Shown: positions 1 to 11,360, numbered from the stretch's first letter. The stretch is 64,000 bases of DNA from Sorghum bicolor (GCF_000003195.3 NC_012871.2:43814434-43878433), one strand, 5' to 3'. Translations and numbers: made by a program. The notes: generated by a model from the letters alone, not told the origin.

Positions 1-3000
1 TGTCCTTTCAAGTATTTCAAAGCTTCATGATCACAATGAATAACAAATTCTTTTGGCCATAAGTAGTGCTGCCATGTTTCAAGCACACGTACCAAAGCAT
101 ATAATTCTTTATTATACACAGAATAATTCAATTGAGCACCTCCTAGTTTTACACTAAAATATGCTACAGGTTTTCCTTGTTGCATTAAAACTCCTCCTAA
201 CCCAATTCCACTAGCATCACATTCTACTTCAAAAGTTTTAGTGAAATTAGGAAGAACAAGTACAGGTGCTTCAGTCAAACGTTTCTTTAATTCTTGAAAT
301 GCATTTTGTTGTGATTTTCCCCATTTAAAGTCAACACCTTTCTTTGTGAATTCATTCAAAGGAGCAGCGATGGTACTGAAATCTCTCACAAACCTTCTAT
401 AAAAACCAGCAAGGCCATGAAAACTTCTTATTTGACTTACATTTGTTGGAGTTGGCCAATCCTTGATGGCTTTCACCTTGCTTTCATCCACTTCTATGCC
501 CTTTCCCGAAACAACAAAGCCAAGTAACACAGCATGGTTTGTGCAAAACCTGCACTTCTCAAGATTAGCAAATAATTTCTCCTTTCTAAGCTCTTCCAAG
601 ACTTGCCGAATATGATTCACATGTTCCTCAAAAGACTTGCTGTAAATTAAGATATCGTCGAAGTAGATAACAACAAATTTTCCAATGAAAGCTCTCAAGA
701 TATGGTTCATTAATCTCATGAAAGTACTAGGAGCATTAGTCAAACCAAAAGGCATAACTAACCATTCATACAGCCCAAATTTTGTTTTAAATGCAGTTTT
801 CCATTCATCCCCTGTTTTCATTCTTATCTGATGGTATCCACTTCTCAAATCAATTTTAGTGAATATGGTGGAACCACTTAATTCATCAAGCATGTCATCT
901 AAACATGGAATAGGATGTCGATAGCGAACAGTGATATTATTTATAGCTCTACAGTCAACACACATCCTCCAAGAACCATCTTTCTTAGGCACTAAAATTA
1001 CAGGAACAACACAAGGACTTAAACTTTCATGAACAAGACATTTATCAAGAAGTTCTTGCACTTGCCTTTGTATCTTCTTTGTTTCATCTGGATTGGTTCG
1101 ATATGGTGGTTGATTAGGTAGTGCAGCCCCTGGAATGAGATCAATTTGATGCTCAATCCCACTACTTGGAGGTAGTCCAGCCGGTGTCTCCTTTGGAAAA
1201 ACATCTTCATAGTCCTGCAAAAGATGAGACACAACACTAGGAAGAGAGGTCATGTCGTTAGCTGAAATTAAAATGTCTTTGTACACAAGTACAAAGAGCA
1301 CTTGTTCGGGGTTGTTCCTCACTTCTCTCATTTCAGATTTTGTGGCTAGCATGACTAAATTCTCTCCCTCTCCTTTCTTTTTCTCCCTCAAATTTGGCTT
1401 GTGGCACTCACTCACCAAATTGTGGATGGCACTCAATTTCTTTTGTTCTCCTTCCTCTCTACTCACTGGAACAATTTCAGATTTCTTTTGTAAATGTTTA
1501 GCCATGATTTGTTGGGGTGTCATAGGCTTGAGAACAAACTTCTTCCCCGTTAGATTGATAGTAAACTGATTTGTTCTCCCACAATGTTGGCTATATCGAT
1601 CATATTGCCATGGCCTTCCAAGCAGCAAGTGACACACCGACATGGGCGCCACATTACACTCTACTGTGTCAACATATTCACCAATCTTGAATGGAATGTT
1701 TACTTTATATCCAATCTTGATATCTCCCAAATCATTCAGCCACTGTACATGATATGGATGAGGGTGTCGTAGCAGCTTCAGGCCAAGTTTATCAGCCATC
1801 TCACGACTAGCAAGATTATGGCAGCTCCCTCCATCAATAATCACCTTCACCACCTTATCATGTACCTTTGCTCTGGTTTGAAATAAATTATGTCGCTGCC
1901 CATTTTCAGCTTCTTTCATTTGAACACTCGAGATTTGAGTCACCACAAGAGCAGCACCATGCTCATATTCACAGCCAATATGTTCCTCATCTTGATGGGC
2001 CTCACCAACATGTTCTTCCTCAGCTTCCTCTTCACTAGCGGATTCAAATTCTCCACTATCATTCACAATGACCACACGATTATTTGAACACTCTCTTGAT
2101 ACATGTCCACGGCCGCCACACTTGAAGCACTGAATTCCACTACTCTTGGAAGTGGAACCTACTGAAGTAGTGTTTGATGCTGCTGGTTTTGAACTTGGGA
2201 CAGCAGCGTTCTTTCCACTAAAAGTACCCTGAAAATTAGATCGTGAGCCTCCACTTGAGCCTTTCACCATGGATGGTTCAGCAGAAAACTTGGTGATTGA
2301 TTTGCTTCCTCCAGAGAAGTTCCTCATACCAAAGGACAAGGACTTGCTGCTCTTAGCATCTTGCTGCAATTGACGTTCAGCTTTGGTTGCTTGATGTACC
2401 AAATCAATAAGATGACGGTATGGCTGAAACTCAACAATGCGCTGAATATTGCGATGCAGCCCAGCCATAAAACGTGCAATAGTTTGCTCTTCATCTTCAT
2501 ACACATTGGCTCTAATCATAGATTTCTCCATCTCCTTATAATACTCTTCAACAGAGAGACTTCCTTGCTTCAAATTCTGCAATTTATCAAAAAGATCACG
2601 CCGATAGTGCTTCGGCACAAAACGACTTCTCATTTCTCTCTTCATTTCATCCCAGGTTGCAATAGGATGTCTTCCATCTTCTTCACGATCATTGAGGAGC
2701 TGCTCCCACCATATCAGAGCATATCCTTCAAACTCCAGAGATGCCATTGCCAGCTTCTTCTCTTCTGAATAATTATGCAAGCGAAATATTTTATCCACTT
2801 TCAGCTCCCAAGTGAAATAAGCTTCAGGATCAGACCCACCATCAAACTTTGCCATGTTAAACTTCAGTTTTCCCCGCCTCTCCTCATGGTTGCCTCTTCT
2901 ACGATGTCGGCGACCAAATCGATATTGAGAATGATCATCATCATCTTCTTTTTCAGATTCTTCATCATCATGATTTCTTGGACCTTGACCTCTTCCCCTA

Positions 3001-3230
3001 CCTCGGTTCCTCCTTCCTTGTTCCCTCGAGCTTCTACTAGCAGCACTTCTATCACTCATATCTCCATCTTCCCCATGGTTGCTTGCTCCATCATGAGGTT
3101 GGCGACGCCTTCCGATTTCAGTCATAAGGTTCTGAAGATCTTGTGTCAACCTATCTTGATTTTCTTCTATGCTTTGTCGTAGTTCATTAAATTGTGCCAA
3201 AGTGACACAATCCTCTATTACATCACCCAT
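1..3230 (-). CDS. E1 gag-pol polyprotein, partial (gag, zinc knuckle, protease, RT, start of RNase H)
   Basis: The ATG is at 3228-3230 and I read no stop to the left edge (about 1,076 codons). Domain order: a short acidic/arginine-rich N-terminus with an RGRGRG stretch; retrotransposon gag core (about 2820-2430, WWEQLL and [16 protein letters not shown] motifs); a CCHC zinc knuckle [14 protein letters not shown] (about 2145-2100); an aspartic protease with DGGSCHNL (about 1830-1810); then RT with VDCRAINN, the [15 protein letters not shown] block and the catalytic YFDD (about 653-664). RNase H begins before the edge (DASG near 220). The product would make the capsid, mature the polyprotein and reverse-transcribe the element RNA. 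The sequence just upstream, TTACAG then GAAG and ATG, looks like a 3' splice site, so the leader may be spliced. The gene is incomplete only because the window ends. Confidence 0.85.
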   Translation of the reverse strand, partial: MGDVIEDCVTLAQFNELRQSIEENQDRLTQDLQNLMTEIGRRRQPHDGASNHGEDGDMSDRSAASRSSREQGRRNRGRGRGQGPRNHDDEESEKEDDDDHSQYRFGRRHRRRGNHEERRGKLKFNMAKFDGGSDPEAYFTWELKVDKIFRLHNYSEEKKLAMASLEFEGYALIWWEQLLNDREEDGRHPIATWDEMKREMRSRFVPKHYRRDLFDKLQNLKQGSLSVEEYYKEMEKSMIRANVYEDEEQTIARFMAGLHRNIQRIVEFQPYRHLIDLVHQATKAERQLQQDAKSSKSLSFGMRNFSGGSKSITKFSAEPSMVKGSSGGSRSNFQGTFSGKNAAVPSSKPAASNTTSVGSTSKSSGIQCFKCGGRGHVSRECSNNRVVIVNDSGEFESASEEEAEEEHVGEAHQDEEHIGCEYEHGAALVVTQISSVQMKEAENGQRHNLFQTRAKVHDKVVKVIIDGGSCHNLASREMADKLGLKLLRHPHPYHVQWLNDLGDIKIGYKVNIPFKIGEYVDTVECNVAPMSVCHLLLGRPWQYDRYSQHCGRTNQFTINLTGKKFVLKPMTPQQIMAKHLQKKSEIVPVSREEGEQKKLSAIHNLVSECHKPNLREKKKGEGENLVMLATKSEMREVRNNPEQVLFVLVYKDILISANDMTSLPSVVSHLLQDYEDVFPKETPAGLPPSSGIEHQIDLIPGAALPNQPPYRTNPDETKKIQRQVQELLDKCLVHESLSPCVVPVILVPKKDGSWRMCVDCRAINNITVRYRHPIPCLDDMLDELSGSTIFTKIDLRSGYHQIRMKTGDEWKTAFKTKFGLYEWLVMPFGLTNAPSTFMRLMNHILRAFIGKFVVIYFDDILIYSKSFEEHVNHIRQVLEELRKEKLFANLEKCRFCTNHAVLLGFVVSGKGIEVDESKVKAIKDWPTPTNVSQIRSFHGLAGFYRRFVRDFSTIAAPLNEFTKKGVDFKWGKSQQNAFQELKKRLTEAPVLVLPNFTKTFEVECDASGIGLGGVLMQQGKPVAYFSVKLGGAQLNYSVYNKELYALVRVLETWQHYLWPKEFVIHCDHEALKYLKG

Positions 3231-4176
3231 CTTCCTGTAAGATTAGCTGAATACAAATAATTTGTATTGGTGGAATATGAAAATTTGGTGGCCCTCACAA
3301 CTCACCTCTCTAACCACCAAAGCTCTTATGAATTCCTCTGCTGCAGATTACAAGGAAAACAAATGTGTGGTGGCAACTGAAAGTGATGGCGAGGCGAATA
3401 CAAGAACAGAGAGTACCGATTACGATGGTTTTTATGTGGAGCTTGGTGGAGAGTAATACACAAGGAATGCAATCTGAATTCTAGTTGTTGTAAAGTTAAG
3501 TAACGATCCAAACTAGAAGTTCTCTGCCTAGTGCTGATCAAAAAATTCGAAGTGTATAAATAGATCACACACACGCAAAGAAATTTCAGAATTGATGCAA
3601 ACAAGGAGTATGATTGGGATGCAAGTGTTGCAATCAGACCCAACCAAAGTTTTGCACCAAACAAAGATAGCAAACTGGTTGTAGAACTTGATATGAAACT
3701 TTCAGCACTTGTGCACATAAATCAACTAATCTTTCAGACTTTCTCTCTGAACCTTTCTCAACTTTTTTTTTCACTTCACTTTTTTTTGCACTTTCTTTTC
3801 TTTCTTTTTTGACACACTTTTTTTATATATATAGAACTAAAAACAGGGATCAGATTATGATACTTGCACAACTAAAGACACAAATGAAACAACAACCAGT
3901 AGCTAGATAGGATCAAAGTTAACACAAAGGATGATATAGGCTATAGAGTTTTTTTTTGTGGGGATTTTTAGATATAAAAGAGGCACAAAGAACACGCGAA
4001 GGATAAATGATCAGCAACTAAAACAAAGACTCTAATGGACTGCGACTTAACTGAACTCGCTAAAATAACAGATTGAAACAAAGGTCTAAACAATATATTT
4101 TTCTGGCTTTTTGGTGGATAGGACGAAGCAAAATATATATGTAGCTAGGGATAAAATTCCTACCGTGGTAACGAAA
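3231..4176 (-). other. E1 untranslated leader between primer-binding site and gag
   Basis: This 946 bp stretch lies between the primer-binding site and the gag ATG. On the plus strand it holds T-rich runs (3765-3830) ending in a TATATATA stretch near 3824. At its gag end, on the minus strand, it has a pyrimidine-rich stretch and TTACAG (about 3235-3240), a plausible 3' splice site. I see no convincing coding sequence; the short ORFs here do not resemble known families. Confidence 0.6.
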
Positions 4177-4188
4177 GCTTTGATACCA
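4177..4188 (-). other. E1 primer-binding site (initiator Met tRNA type)
   Basis: On the minus strand TGGTATCAAAGC follows the LTR end after two bases. It differs by one base from the TGGTATCAGAGC seen in element E7 and matches the usual site complementary to plant initiator-methionine tRNA. It fixes the LTR boundary and the orientation. Confidence 0.85.
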
Positions 4189-4190
4189 GA

Positions 4191-5386
4191 TGATGCGACA
4201 CGTTGTCCCGATCTTCACGACGTAGGATGAACACCGATAACTAGCTGAAGAACAGCCGGATAACTTGCTGCAAGCAGCGATAACTAGTGCAACCTGACAA
4301 ATAAAACTCGAAGCCAACCACCGTCTTTAACCGGCAACCTGAATCGAGGATTCGCCCAACCACACTCTCAAAGAACCAACCAACACGGCCTACAATCAAT
4401 CCAGGAATACCTTGAAGGGAGTAGGAGCACCAATTGGGAGCGGATGAAGCCGCCGCCTATATAATCCCACGAGGAAATCACAAGAGCAAAGGGGTAGAGA
4501 TCACTCTCTGAATATTTGCTAGCACACAGCTAAACAAAAGGGGTTCTGTATTTCAATTATGAAAGTCTTAGATTACAATGAGTCTTAGGGGTATTTATAC
4601 TAGCAACAGCCCTGCTAGATAGGTATGAAAATGAAATAGAGTTTCTGAGGGAAGGCAATGTGAAAGGTCCCCTCGAAATGGATTCGCGAAGTGGCTTCGC
4701 GTGACTGTTGGCCTCCAGAGCAGTTTCCAATAAATAGACCATAACTTTTTATTGGGATGTCCAAATGATGAACCGTTTCTTGGGTGTGAAACTAGACTCA
4801 AAGGGCTTTACAGCAATGTATTCCAACCAGCACGAAACATTGTAGATTGGTAAAGTTTTACTTGGCAAGTTGTACCAACATTCTGTCATGTTAGACTGTT
4901 GACCTTCTGAGCAGTCTGTGCTAATTAGTGTCTAGAGGTAATATGGAGTATCCAAACTGGTCGCCACTAGATTCATTGGAAAGTACACTTGTCAAGGTTT
5001 CCAACAAGTGCTCATGGACCTTCATAGCGTTTGTGAGTGAAAAGTTATGAAGATTTCTTGCACTGGTCTGTTTTTGACTTTCACTGGTCCGTTTTTGACA
5101 TCTTTTGGAACTTGCACTGGTCCATCCTTCAGGGTCCGATTCATCCTTCTCTTCTTCTATATACCTGAGTACAATCAAGGTACAACACTTAGGTAGTATA
5201 TAATTCTCATTAATATTAAAATGAATCTCACAAAGTAGCGCGTGGATCTCTTGTTGTAGCTTCTTTGCACGACTACGTGTAATCAGTCCATCGATGACTT
5301 GGGCTGGTGTCGGTGTAGGTGAAACTTGAGTGGGTGTAGCTTGACTTGGAGCTTGTGACATCTTGCTTGGTGGCGTGGTCATATCA
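4191..5386 (-). repeat. E1 5' LTR, 1,196 bp, including C-terminal pol coding sequence
   Basis: On the minus strand the LTR runs from TGATATGACC (5386) to GTCGCATCA (4191). Its first part carries an open frame of about 155 codons (5386 to 4921) beginning MTTPPSKMSQ and containing ITRSRAKKLQQE, a motif style typical of the polyprotein C-terminus in grass chromoviruses. In the intact element, pol would therefore read into the 3' LTR. A likely core promoter TATAAATA is at 4592-4599 (minus). The start is fixed by the abrupt end of the E3 antisense gene, and the end by the primer-binding site. Confidence 0.8.
4592..4599 (-). promoter_or_regulatory. Putative TATA box of the E1 LTR
   Basis: TATAAATA on the minus strand, about 400 bp upstream of the LTR 3' end, a usual spacing for U3/R. 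A second candidate, TATATA near 4456, could serve instead. Confidence 0.4.
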
Positions 5387-5703
5387 CACACCGCGGCAAA
5401 GATCGCCCTGGTGGTGATGGCGTTGGGGGAGAAGTGCTGGAGCTCGACGCTGTAGTGATGGTAGAGCGCCCTCATGAAGCGGCTCGGAGGGGATCCGAGC
5501 CCGTGGCGGTGGAACTTGGCGAATGAGATCACGTACCCCTTCGGCGGGTTTGGCTCCCGGTGATCCGCCGGCGGCGCGATCCACTCCAGCCGCGTCGAGG
5601 AAGCGTGGGGGCGCAGGAGCCCCTCCTTCTCCAAATCTCTCAGTCGGCGCTCCGTCATGGACGACGGGCGCCAATCGTCGGCGGCGATGAGTCTCAGAGG
5701 CAT
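5387..5703 (-). pseudogene. E3 antisense gene (Transposase_28-type), first exon cut off by the E1 insertion
   Basis: About 105 codons from the ATG at 5701-5703 encode a basic N-terminus, an ERRLRDLEKEGLL segment, then YVISFAKFHRHGLGSPPSRF and HHYSVELQHFSPNAIT. This follows the same plan as the antisense gene of the Tat copies at 8179 and 40462 (entry residues about 20-125), the 'putative gypsy-type transposon' domain family (Transposase_28). The frame stops matching at 5387, where the E1 LTR begins, just before the position equivalent to the CEAYVGI segment of the copies. The frame stays open into the LTR and makes a 260-codon chimera. The gene lies antisense to the inferred gag-pol strand of E3, with its 5' end towards the 3' LTR. 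The function of this family is unknown. Confidence 0.75.
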
Positions 5704-5845
5704 CTTGTCAGAAGGTGGAGGGCGACTTTGCAGATCTCTCCACTCGAGGGTGTGTGGTGCTTCAGGCGCGCAAGAAGATGCAGAGGAAGCAAGGGCGAGA
5801 GCAATAGCAGGATGCGGAAGAGACGGCAGCCAGACGACCCCCCGA

Positions 5846-5853
5846 TATTTATA
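5846..5853 (-). promoter_or_regulatory. Putative TATA box of the E3 antisense gene
   Basis: TATAAATA on the minus strand, about 140 bp upstream of the ATG at 5703. The spacing resembles that seen for the antisense genes at 8179 and 40462, which supports an independent promoter. Confidence 0.5.
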
Positions 5854-6356
5854 AGTGCCCCATAACGGGCAGATCTGACGAACGAGGTAACTTCCTCAAT
5901 AAATACGCCGCCTAACAGTCCTATTTCTCTCTGGCAGGACGTTAATGGACTAGCGCCGCAATGGCTCCCTCCTAAAAAGGCGCGCCCAATGGGCAAGAAA
6001 ACGAACCGCCACAACTCTTCCTTCCGTCGCAAGGTAAGATGGGCGCATAGCGCCACAAGAACCTCTAGGTAGCGCAGACTAGTCCACCGTTGCAGATTAA
6101 AGCTTTAATCAGAACGCTGCAGACTAGTCCACGAATGGGGCATGGGTTCTCGCTTGGATTACCCGATAGAAGCTCACCCAAGACGATGACGCTCGCTCCA
6201 CCGGGAGTACGTCACGCCCCCAGCCTTGAAAACGCCCTATGGTGAAAAGGAAGATTAGGAGCAGTCGCATCTGAAAAAGAAATACAGCCCTCAAAGGAGT
6301 CCAAGACTCCTCCAAGGGCTCAGGGGCTACCCCCGCGGGGGTCGCTCGCGCGACCC

Positions 6357-6361
6357 CCACG
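6357..6361. repeat. Target-site duplication of Tat copy 1, left (CCACG)
   Basis: CCACG directly before the LTR start; the same five bases follow the right LTR at 18476-18480. This proves that 6362-18475 is one complete insertion. Confidence 0.95.
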
Positions 6362-6821
6362 TGTCGACGAAAGCTGGTCGGCAGTCTACCTTGGGGTATA
6401 CCCACGGTAGTAGTTTATCGGTAGACGGTGCGCAAACTACGAACTCGATGGTGACGCAAGACACGGACAAGCTTTTTATCCAGGTTCGGCCGCCGAGTTG
6501 GCGTAATACCTACGTCCTGCGTCTGGTTGTATTGATTTGTGTTGAGAGAATATGATGTGTCCTAGGGGGTCCCTTGCCCCTCCTTATATAGTCTGGAGGG
6601 CAGGGTTACAGATCTGGAAACTAATCCTAGTCGGTTACAATTGCCATGGATAGTTCGATATCAATTCCTATTCTAGCCGACTAGAGCCCTGCTTGATCCC
6701 CCATCTTGCTTCCTTGCGCGAAACTCCAGGTTGTCGGATCAAGCCTTGAACTCGTCTCGTAATGGGCCAAACTTCCTGGCCGAAGTCTAGCCGTAAGGGT
6801 ATAGGGGTTTATACCCCCACA
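6362..6821 (-). repeat. Tat copy 1 3' LTR
   Basis: On the plus strand it starts TGTCGACGAAAG and ends TATACCCCCACA; on the coding (minus) strand it starts TGTGGGGG and ends CGTCGACA. It contains TATATAAG at 6583-6590 (minus), the probable promoter. It is nearly identical to 18015-18475. Confidence 0.95.
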
Positions 6822-6837
6822 GCTAGTCCCCGAGCAC
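6822..6837 (-). other. Tat copy 1 polypurine tract
   Basis: On the minus strand GTGCTCGGGGACTAGC abuts the 3' LTR, the expected place for the plus-strand primer. Its core CTCGGGGACT is repeated in the 70 bp tandem array further inside. Confidence 0.65.
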
Positions 6838-7373
6838 CATGTATTATGATGTAATATGCTGTCTTGAGCTTCTTCGATCAGTGAGGCTTGACGTCTTCAG
6901 GAAAGTTGCCCGAACAGGTGCAACGGTATTTTGACCAACTCAAAAGACAGTTGATCAACATTGACATCGAAGAAGCGAGTTGTTCGAAGAATGCATGGTG
7001 CTCTAAATTAAAAAAGATTTCTTTCCTGGTGAAGTGTGCCCACTTTACTTTTTTGGAAGGTATAAACATCAAAAAAGCAAGCAAATTCACCGCAAGGTGA
7101 AGTGTGCCCACTTAGTCCCCGAGCCTGGTAGTAGGTGACGCAGGCACGTGGTGCCAGGGTCAAAACAAAAGTCCTCAAAGAAATTCTGTAACTGAGATGC
7201 ATCGCCAGATGCATCGTACCGATGTAGTCCCCGGTCTTGCTGGAAGGCGAAGTATGAGCCTTGTAGCAAGGTCTAAAAAGTTGAATTTACCAGTCTGACT
7301 GCAATTGAATAGATTAATCGACCAGTCACCAAGCACCAAGTGCTTTTTAGAATTCTGTGTTGCTGTACTGTAC
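6838..7373. other. Tat copy 1 3' untranslated region before the tandem array
   Basis: No gene is visible. The sequence contains scattered TAGTCCCC-type motifs (near 7113 and 7226) that match the reverse complement of the PPT core, and two copies of GTGAAGTGTGCCCACTT (near 7029 and 7099). Confidence 0.6.
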
Positions 7374-7795
7374 GACCAGTCCCCGAGCATCGAGTGCTCG
7401 GTGGTCGGTGCAGTTCTTTAAAGCTTCTAGCTGATAGACTGGGCGACCAGTCCCCGAGCGTCGAGTGCTCGGTGGTCGGTGCAGTCCTTGAAGTTCCGAG
7501 CTGATAGACTGGGCGACCAGTCCCCGAGCGTCGAGTGCTCGGTGGTCGGCGCAGTCCTTGAAGTTCCGAGCTGATAGACTGGGCGACCAGTCCCCGAGCG
7601 TCGAATGCTCGGTGGTCGGCGCAGTCCTTGAAGTTCCGAGCTGATAGACTGGGCGACCAGTCCCCGAGCGTTCGAATGCTCGGTGGTCGGTGCAGTCCTT
7701 GAAGTTCCGAGCTGATAGACTGGGCGACCAGTCCCCGAGCGTCGAATGCCCGGTGGTCGGTGCAGTCCCCGGATTGTTGACTCTCTGGCGTATGT
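7374..7795. repeat. 70 bp tandem repeat array in the 3' region of Tat copy 1
   Basis: The marker GACCAGTCCCCGAG begins units at 7374, 7445, 7515, 7585, 7655 and 7726, a period of 70-71 bp. Each unit holds the inverted pair CCGAGC...GCTCGG and the PPT-like core. Copy 2 has the equivalent array at 39657, also six units. Variable tandem arrays in the 3' untranslated region are a known feature of Tat-lineage elements and a proposed source of satellites. Confidence 0.9.
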
Positions 7796-8060
7796 GTCTT
7801 CTTGTTTTTTGAAAAGATCTTTCCAGTTAAAGTTGACGTGACGAGGCCTCCTGACGGGGTGTCAGACGGATGCATGAAAAGTTGCGCCTGGCAACTGTGC
7901 AGCCGCCCTTTGCATGGTTTGAGAAAAGGAAACCATCAATTGGTACGAAAAATCCGCCGCATTAATTGTCTAAAATCATTGTAAACCGAAACGCCGCATC
8001 CGCCGCATGGCCCGCCCACTTCCCGAGAATACGGGAAGTGGGAGAGGTGGAGTTGCGGGC

Positions 8061-8068
8061 TATAAGAG
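8061..8068 (+). promoter_or_regulatory. Putative TATA box of the Tat copy 1 antisense gene
   Basis: TATAAGAG lies 118 bp upstream of the ATG at 8179, after a GC-rich stretch. The identical arrangement is present in copy 2 (40344). It suggests the plus-strand gene has its own promoter rather than depending on the LTR, which drives the other strand. Confidence 0.55.
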
Positions 8069-8178
8069 CCTGATAGTTCCACCTGTACTGCTTACCCTGC
8101 CATTGCCTTCAAACCTTCCGCTCTCATCTCCCCCAATCGCCTGCATCTTCCTAACTCAAGCCCACATTCGCACCTCTA

Positions 8179-11100
8179 ATGGCGAAGAGCGACTCCAGGA
8201 AGAGGGCCGAACTGATGGCCAAGGAGTGGAAGAAGTCTCGCAGCACCACGAAATCTCTTGGTGACCTCGTCGATATGGGGCTTCTGCACGGCCCGGAGCT
8301 CGGCGGCTGGAGGGCACCGGAGGGGGAGAGCTACCCCGACCCTCGCGCCGGTGAGATCGTCGTATTTGAAGATTTCATTAAGAGGGGCTTTGGTGTTCCT
8401 GTTCATCCTTTTCTTCAAGGTCTTCTTTTATACTATGAGATCGGGATTTGCAATCTGCACCCGAACTCAATTCTCCTCATTTCCACTTTTATCCACCTGT
8501 GCGAAGCCTATGTTGGCATAGAGCCGCACTTCGATCTTTTTCGGTATCTTTTCTGCTTGAGGAAGAAGGGAGCAGTTGGAGGCTCCAAGGTTGCAGGTGG
8601 AGTATACCTCAACCTTCGTGATGGAATGAAGAATCGCTACCTGCACTGTCCATGGAACACTTCCTTGACCGAATGGTACAGGAAGTGGTTCTACATCAGG
8701 GAGGAACCGGGCAGCTCCACATTCTGCGACGTGGGATACATTCCTGAGAAGAGGATGAGCTGGACCGACCGCCCGGAGTTCGACGGTCCAGTGGCGGATC
8801 TCATGAAGCTGATCGACTGGTCGCGCCTGGACGGGCTTGGCGTGGTCGGCAACTTCATTTGTCGTCGGGTGATGCCCTGCCAGAAGAGGGTGCACTCGAC
8901 GTACGAGTATGCCGGAAGCGTGGACCCGACCAGGATGCGGCCAGAGATCTTGGAGAAAGCGGAGGTACAACAGCTGTTGAACGAGCTGTTTAACTTCGCG
9001 GACGGAGGCTTCATCCGTGGCAGTGATCGGGTGCAAGCATTCAAGTTAGGACGACCAGCACCAAAGGTATGTAGCAGATTATTTTGTTTTAGCATTCGTA
9101 TATCGTCGGCAGCTGACTCATCTCTGTTGCTTTTGCAGATCGGCGATGTCGACTGGTGCACAGTGTATGTATCACTGGCACCGGGGATGGAAAATCCTGC
9201 GGGAGAAGACCCGCCAGAGGAGGACGCTGCTCGGTGTACTCATTACACCAGCAGCGAAGAGGACCAAGCCCGCCCCGTCCCGACCTCCGAGGAGAGGGTA
9301 GCGGGGAAGAGGCCATTGCCGGCAGATCCTTTGCCGACACCGGAGCTGCCGGCAGATCTACCGGCGGAGAGCAGCCAAGCACCGAAGCGTCGTCGGCTCG
9401 TGCGGATCGTTGACGACGACGACGACGACGAGGAGGCTGCGCCGTCGTTGGTCCGACGGCCCCGGGGCCGCCCAGATATTGTGCCGGCCACTACTGATCG
9501 AGTGGCCAGCGACGCCCCTGCACCGCAAGTTGTCGAGATGGGGGTGCAGGTGCCGACCGGCCGGGCGAGGAGGAGGTTCACCGCCACCCACCGTCGATCA
9601 GACCTGTAAGTGTTCGACTTACATATTTTGGACTCCTCTTTGATTTTTTTTTATTTTTTTTTTGAAATTACACTTTTGTTCCTGTAGTGCGGCGTCGGAT
9701 GTCGACCCCGGCCAGGCTGCCAGCTAGGGGACGGGCGAGCCAGTCCACGCTGCTGAGGATACGGCCCCCCAGACCACAGAGCAGCCAACAGCTGCAGTCG
9801 CGCCTGGGAGCACCGAGGGGCTCCCGACCGCGGCAACGACTACGACAGGCAGCCCGACCAGGGCTAGAGAGGCTCCCCCAACTGGCTCCTCAGAGGAGGG
9901 AAGATCTCCGACCGCTCCTCCTGCCGGGGGGAGTGAAGTCCCCACGCCGCCCCGAGCAGGAGCCTCTTCGGCTGCGGGCTCCCCAGGTCTGGTCCGAGGA
10001 CCAGTAATACCTGGGACCACCACCGGGGGTGACGCAGCGCAGGAGGAGGAAACCCGGGCGGCCTCCGATGATGAGGTGGAAGAGATTGAGGGTCGTCCCC
10101 GTGATGGCCGCCAACACGTGTATGTGTGGCGCCAACGCGGGGATCACTTTATCGGGCATGAGGAGCTCGCTGAGACCGAAGAGGCCGCCAGGGTGGAGCG
10201 CGCGGCCAAACGCCTCGTCGATGAAGTCAAGGTAAGCGACTTTTTGTACTGCTGTACATTCTATGCCTTGTCTTGTATGGTCATTATATGCTCGCTTTGT
10301 AGGGCGCAATGAAAATGGCAAAGTACCGGAAACGGTGCTTTGACCAGATAGAAGGCGTCATGGCCGAGAACAAGGCCCTTGCCGCGGAGGTAGACCGGCT
10401 GCGTTCGGAGGTCGGGGAGAAGGTGGCCGAGATGAGTGTCCAGGAGGAGCGTCGTCTCGACCTCACTCGTCGCTTGGCCGACCAGTACCGGCACCGAGAA
10501 GGTTAGTCACACGCTCCGAGCAGCTTTGCGTACTTGTGTAGTTTGCTTTACTGACCAGTTTATGGTTCACACAGACTTGGAGGAGGAGGTGGCGCGCCTC
10601 CGACAAGAGAAGGAGCAGCTCAGCCAACAGCTCGCCGGTGCGCTGGAGTCCGGGCGGCGAGCAGGAGAGGAATTGGGCCGAAAGGACCGGGAATTATTTG
10701 GTAATGTGTGCCGCCTTGTTAGCTGCTGCTTGTCGGCCCTTTGTTTGTTTAGTATGCCGAAAATAACGCCTTGTTTCGTTTGCAGTGCTCAAGGTGAACG
10801 CCAAGAAGCACCTGGATGATCTGATCAAGGACCGGGACTCCTGGAAAGTCAACTGTTGCAGGATCTGGAAAGGAGTGTCCCCGGTCCTAGACCTGATCAG
10901 TCCCGAGCTCCCGGAGAGCCAGCCCCGCGCGCCGCAGTTGACCCCGGTCGAGAAGGCGCAACGGGCGTGGGACTGGCTCCAGCAGTTCGTGAAGGACGCC
11001 GGGGAGTTTGCCGGCGCGCACGTCCTCAGCATGGTGCGCGCCCACTACCCCCTGGTCGACTTGAGCAGGCTGGAGAAGGGGTACCCGAAGGAAGTCGGCC

Positions 11101-11360
11101 CTCAAGAAGCGGACGAACTTCGGGGTAGTCTGCTGGACTTGTCGTCGACGGTGATCGGCGACATCAATCTGTGCGGAACGGCCACTCCTCCAGACCAGCC
11201 GAGTTCAGATAGGTCGGCCAGGGAGTTGTCGGGCGCGTCCGTTGCGGGAGATGGGCGGTCGACGCCTGCGGTCTCGACCAGCCAGGCGCCGGTGGCCCCG
11301 ACCCCTTTGTCCGGGCAGCAGGGCCAGGCGGGTGATCAGCCCGAGCAGCTAGGCCAATAA
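8179..11360 (+). pseudogene. Tat copy 1 antisense gene (Transposase_28 family), six exons, one nonsense codon
   Basis: Exons 8179-9066, 9139-9605, 9688-10231, 10303-10501, 10575-10700 and 10786-11360 are joined by introns of 72, 82, 71, 73 and 85 bp, all GT-AG. Phases match, and the exon sum of 2,799 bp is divisible by three. Exon 1 encodes the Transposase_28-type domain (FEDFIKRGFGVPVHPF, CEAYVGIEPHFDLF). Exon 2 is proline/acid-rich with a poly-Asp run and a basic PKRRRL that could be a nuclear signal. Exons 4-6 are charged and predicted coiled coil. Copy 1 carries TAG at 9725-9727 in exon 3 where copy 2 has CAG. The gene is transcribed convergently with pol, 278 bp apart at the 3' ends. Its biochemical role is unknown; similar antisense ORFs are reported in Tat elements. 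Confidence 0.85.

Larger units (their letters stand above)
1..5386 (-). mobile_element. E1: 5' part of a Ty3/Gypsy chromovirus-like LTR retrotransposon (CRM-like), minus strand
   Basis: Read on the minus strand the order is 5' LTR (4191-5386), initiator-Met-type primer-binding site (4177-4188), leader (3231-4176) and gag-pol (from 3230 to the left edge). The LTR termini are TGAT...ATCA. The element cuts the reading frame of an antisense gene belonging to element E3 exactly at 5386/5387; the flanking CACAC (5387-5391) should reappear beyond the left edge as the TSD. The RT signature resembles CRM-type chromoviruses, but the integrase tail that would decide this lies outside the window, so the clade is an inference. 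The open gag-pol suggests a young insertion. Confidence 0.85.
5704..6361. other. E3 3' non-coding region upstream of its antisense gene
   Basis: This 658 bp region connects the antisense gene of E3 to the point where Tat copy 1 inserted. It contains the antisense TATA box, a repeated GCAGACTAGTCCAC (near 6076 and 6120) and a GC-rich end with CCCCGCGGGG. I see no gene of its own; ORFs here are on the wrong strand or lack similarity. Confidence 0.6.

Noticed and set aside
5560..5865. Plus-strand frames overlapping the E3 antisense exon
   Set aside because: Shadow frames of a GC-rich minus-strand exon, no similarity of their own.
9410..9435. Run of GAC codons (poly-Asp) in the antisense gene
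   Set aside because: Simple codon repeat present in both copies; expected slippage in low-complexity acidic sequence.
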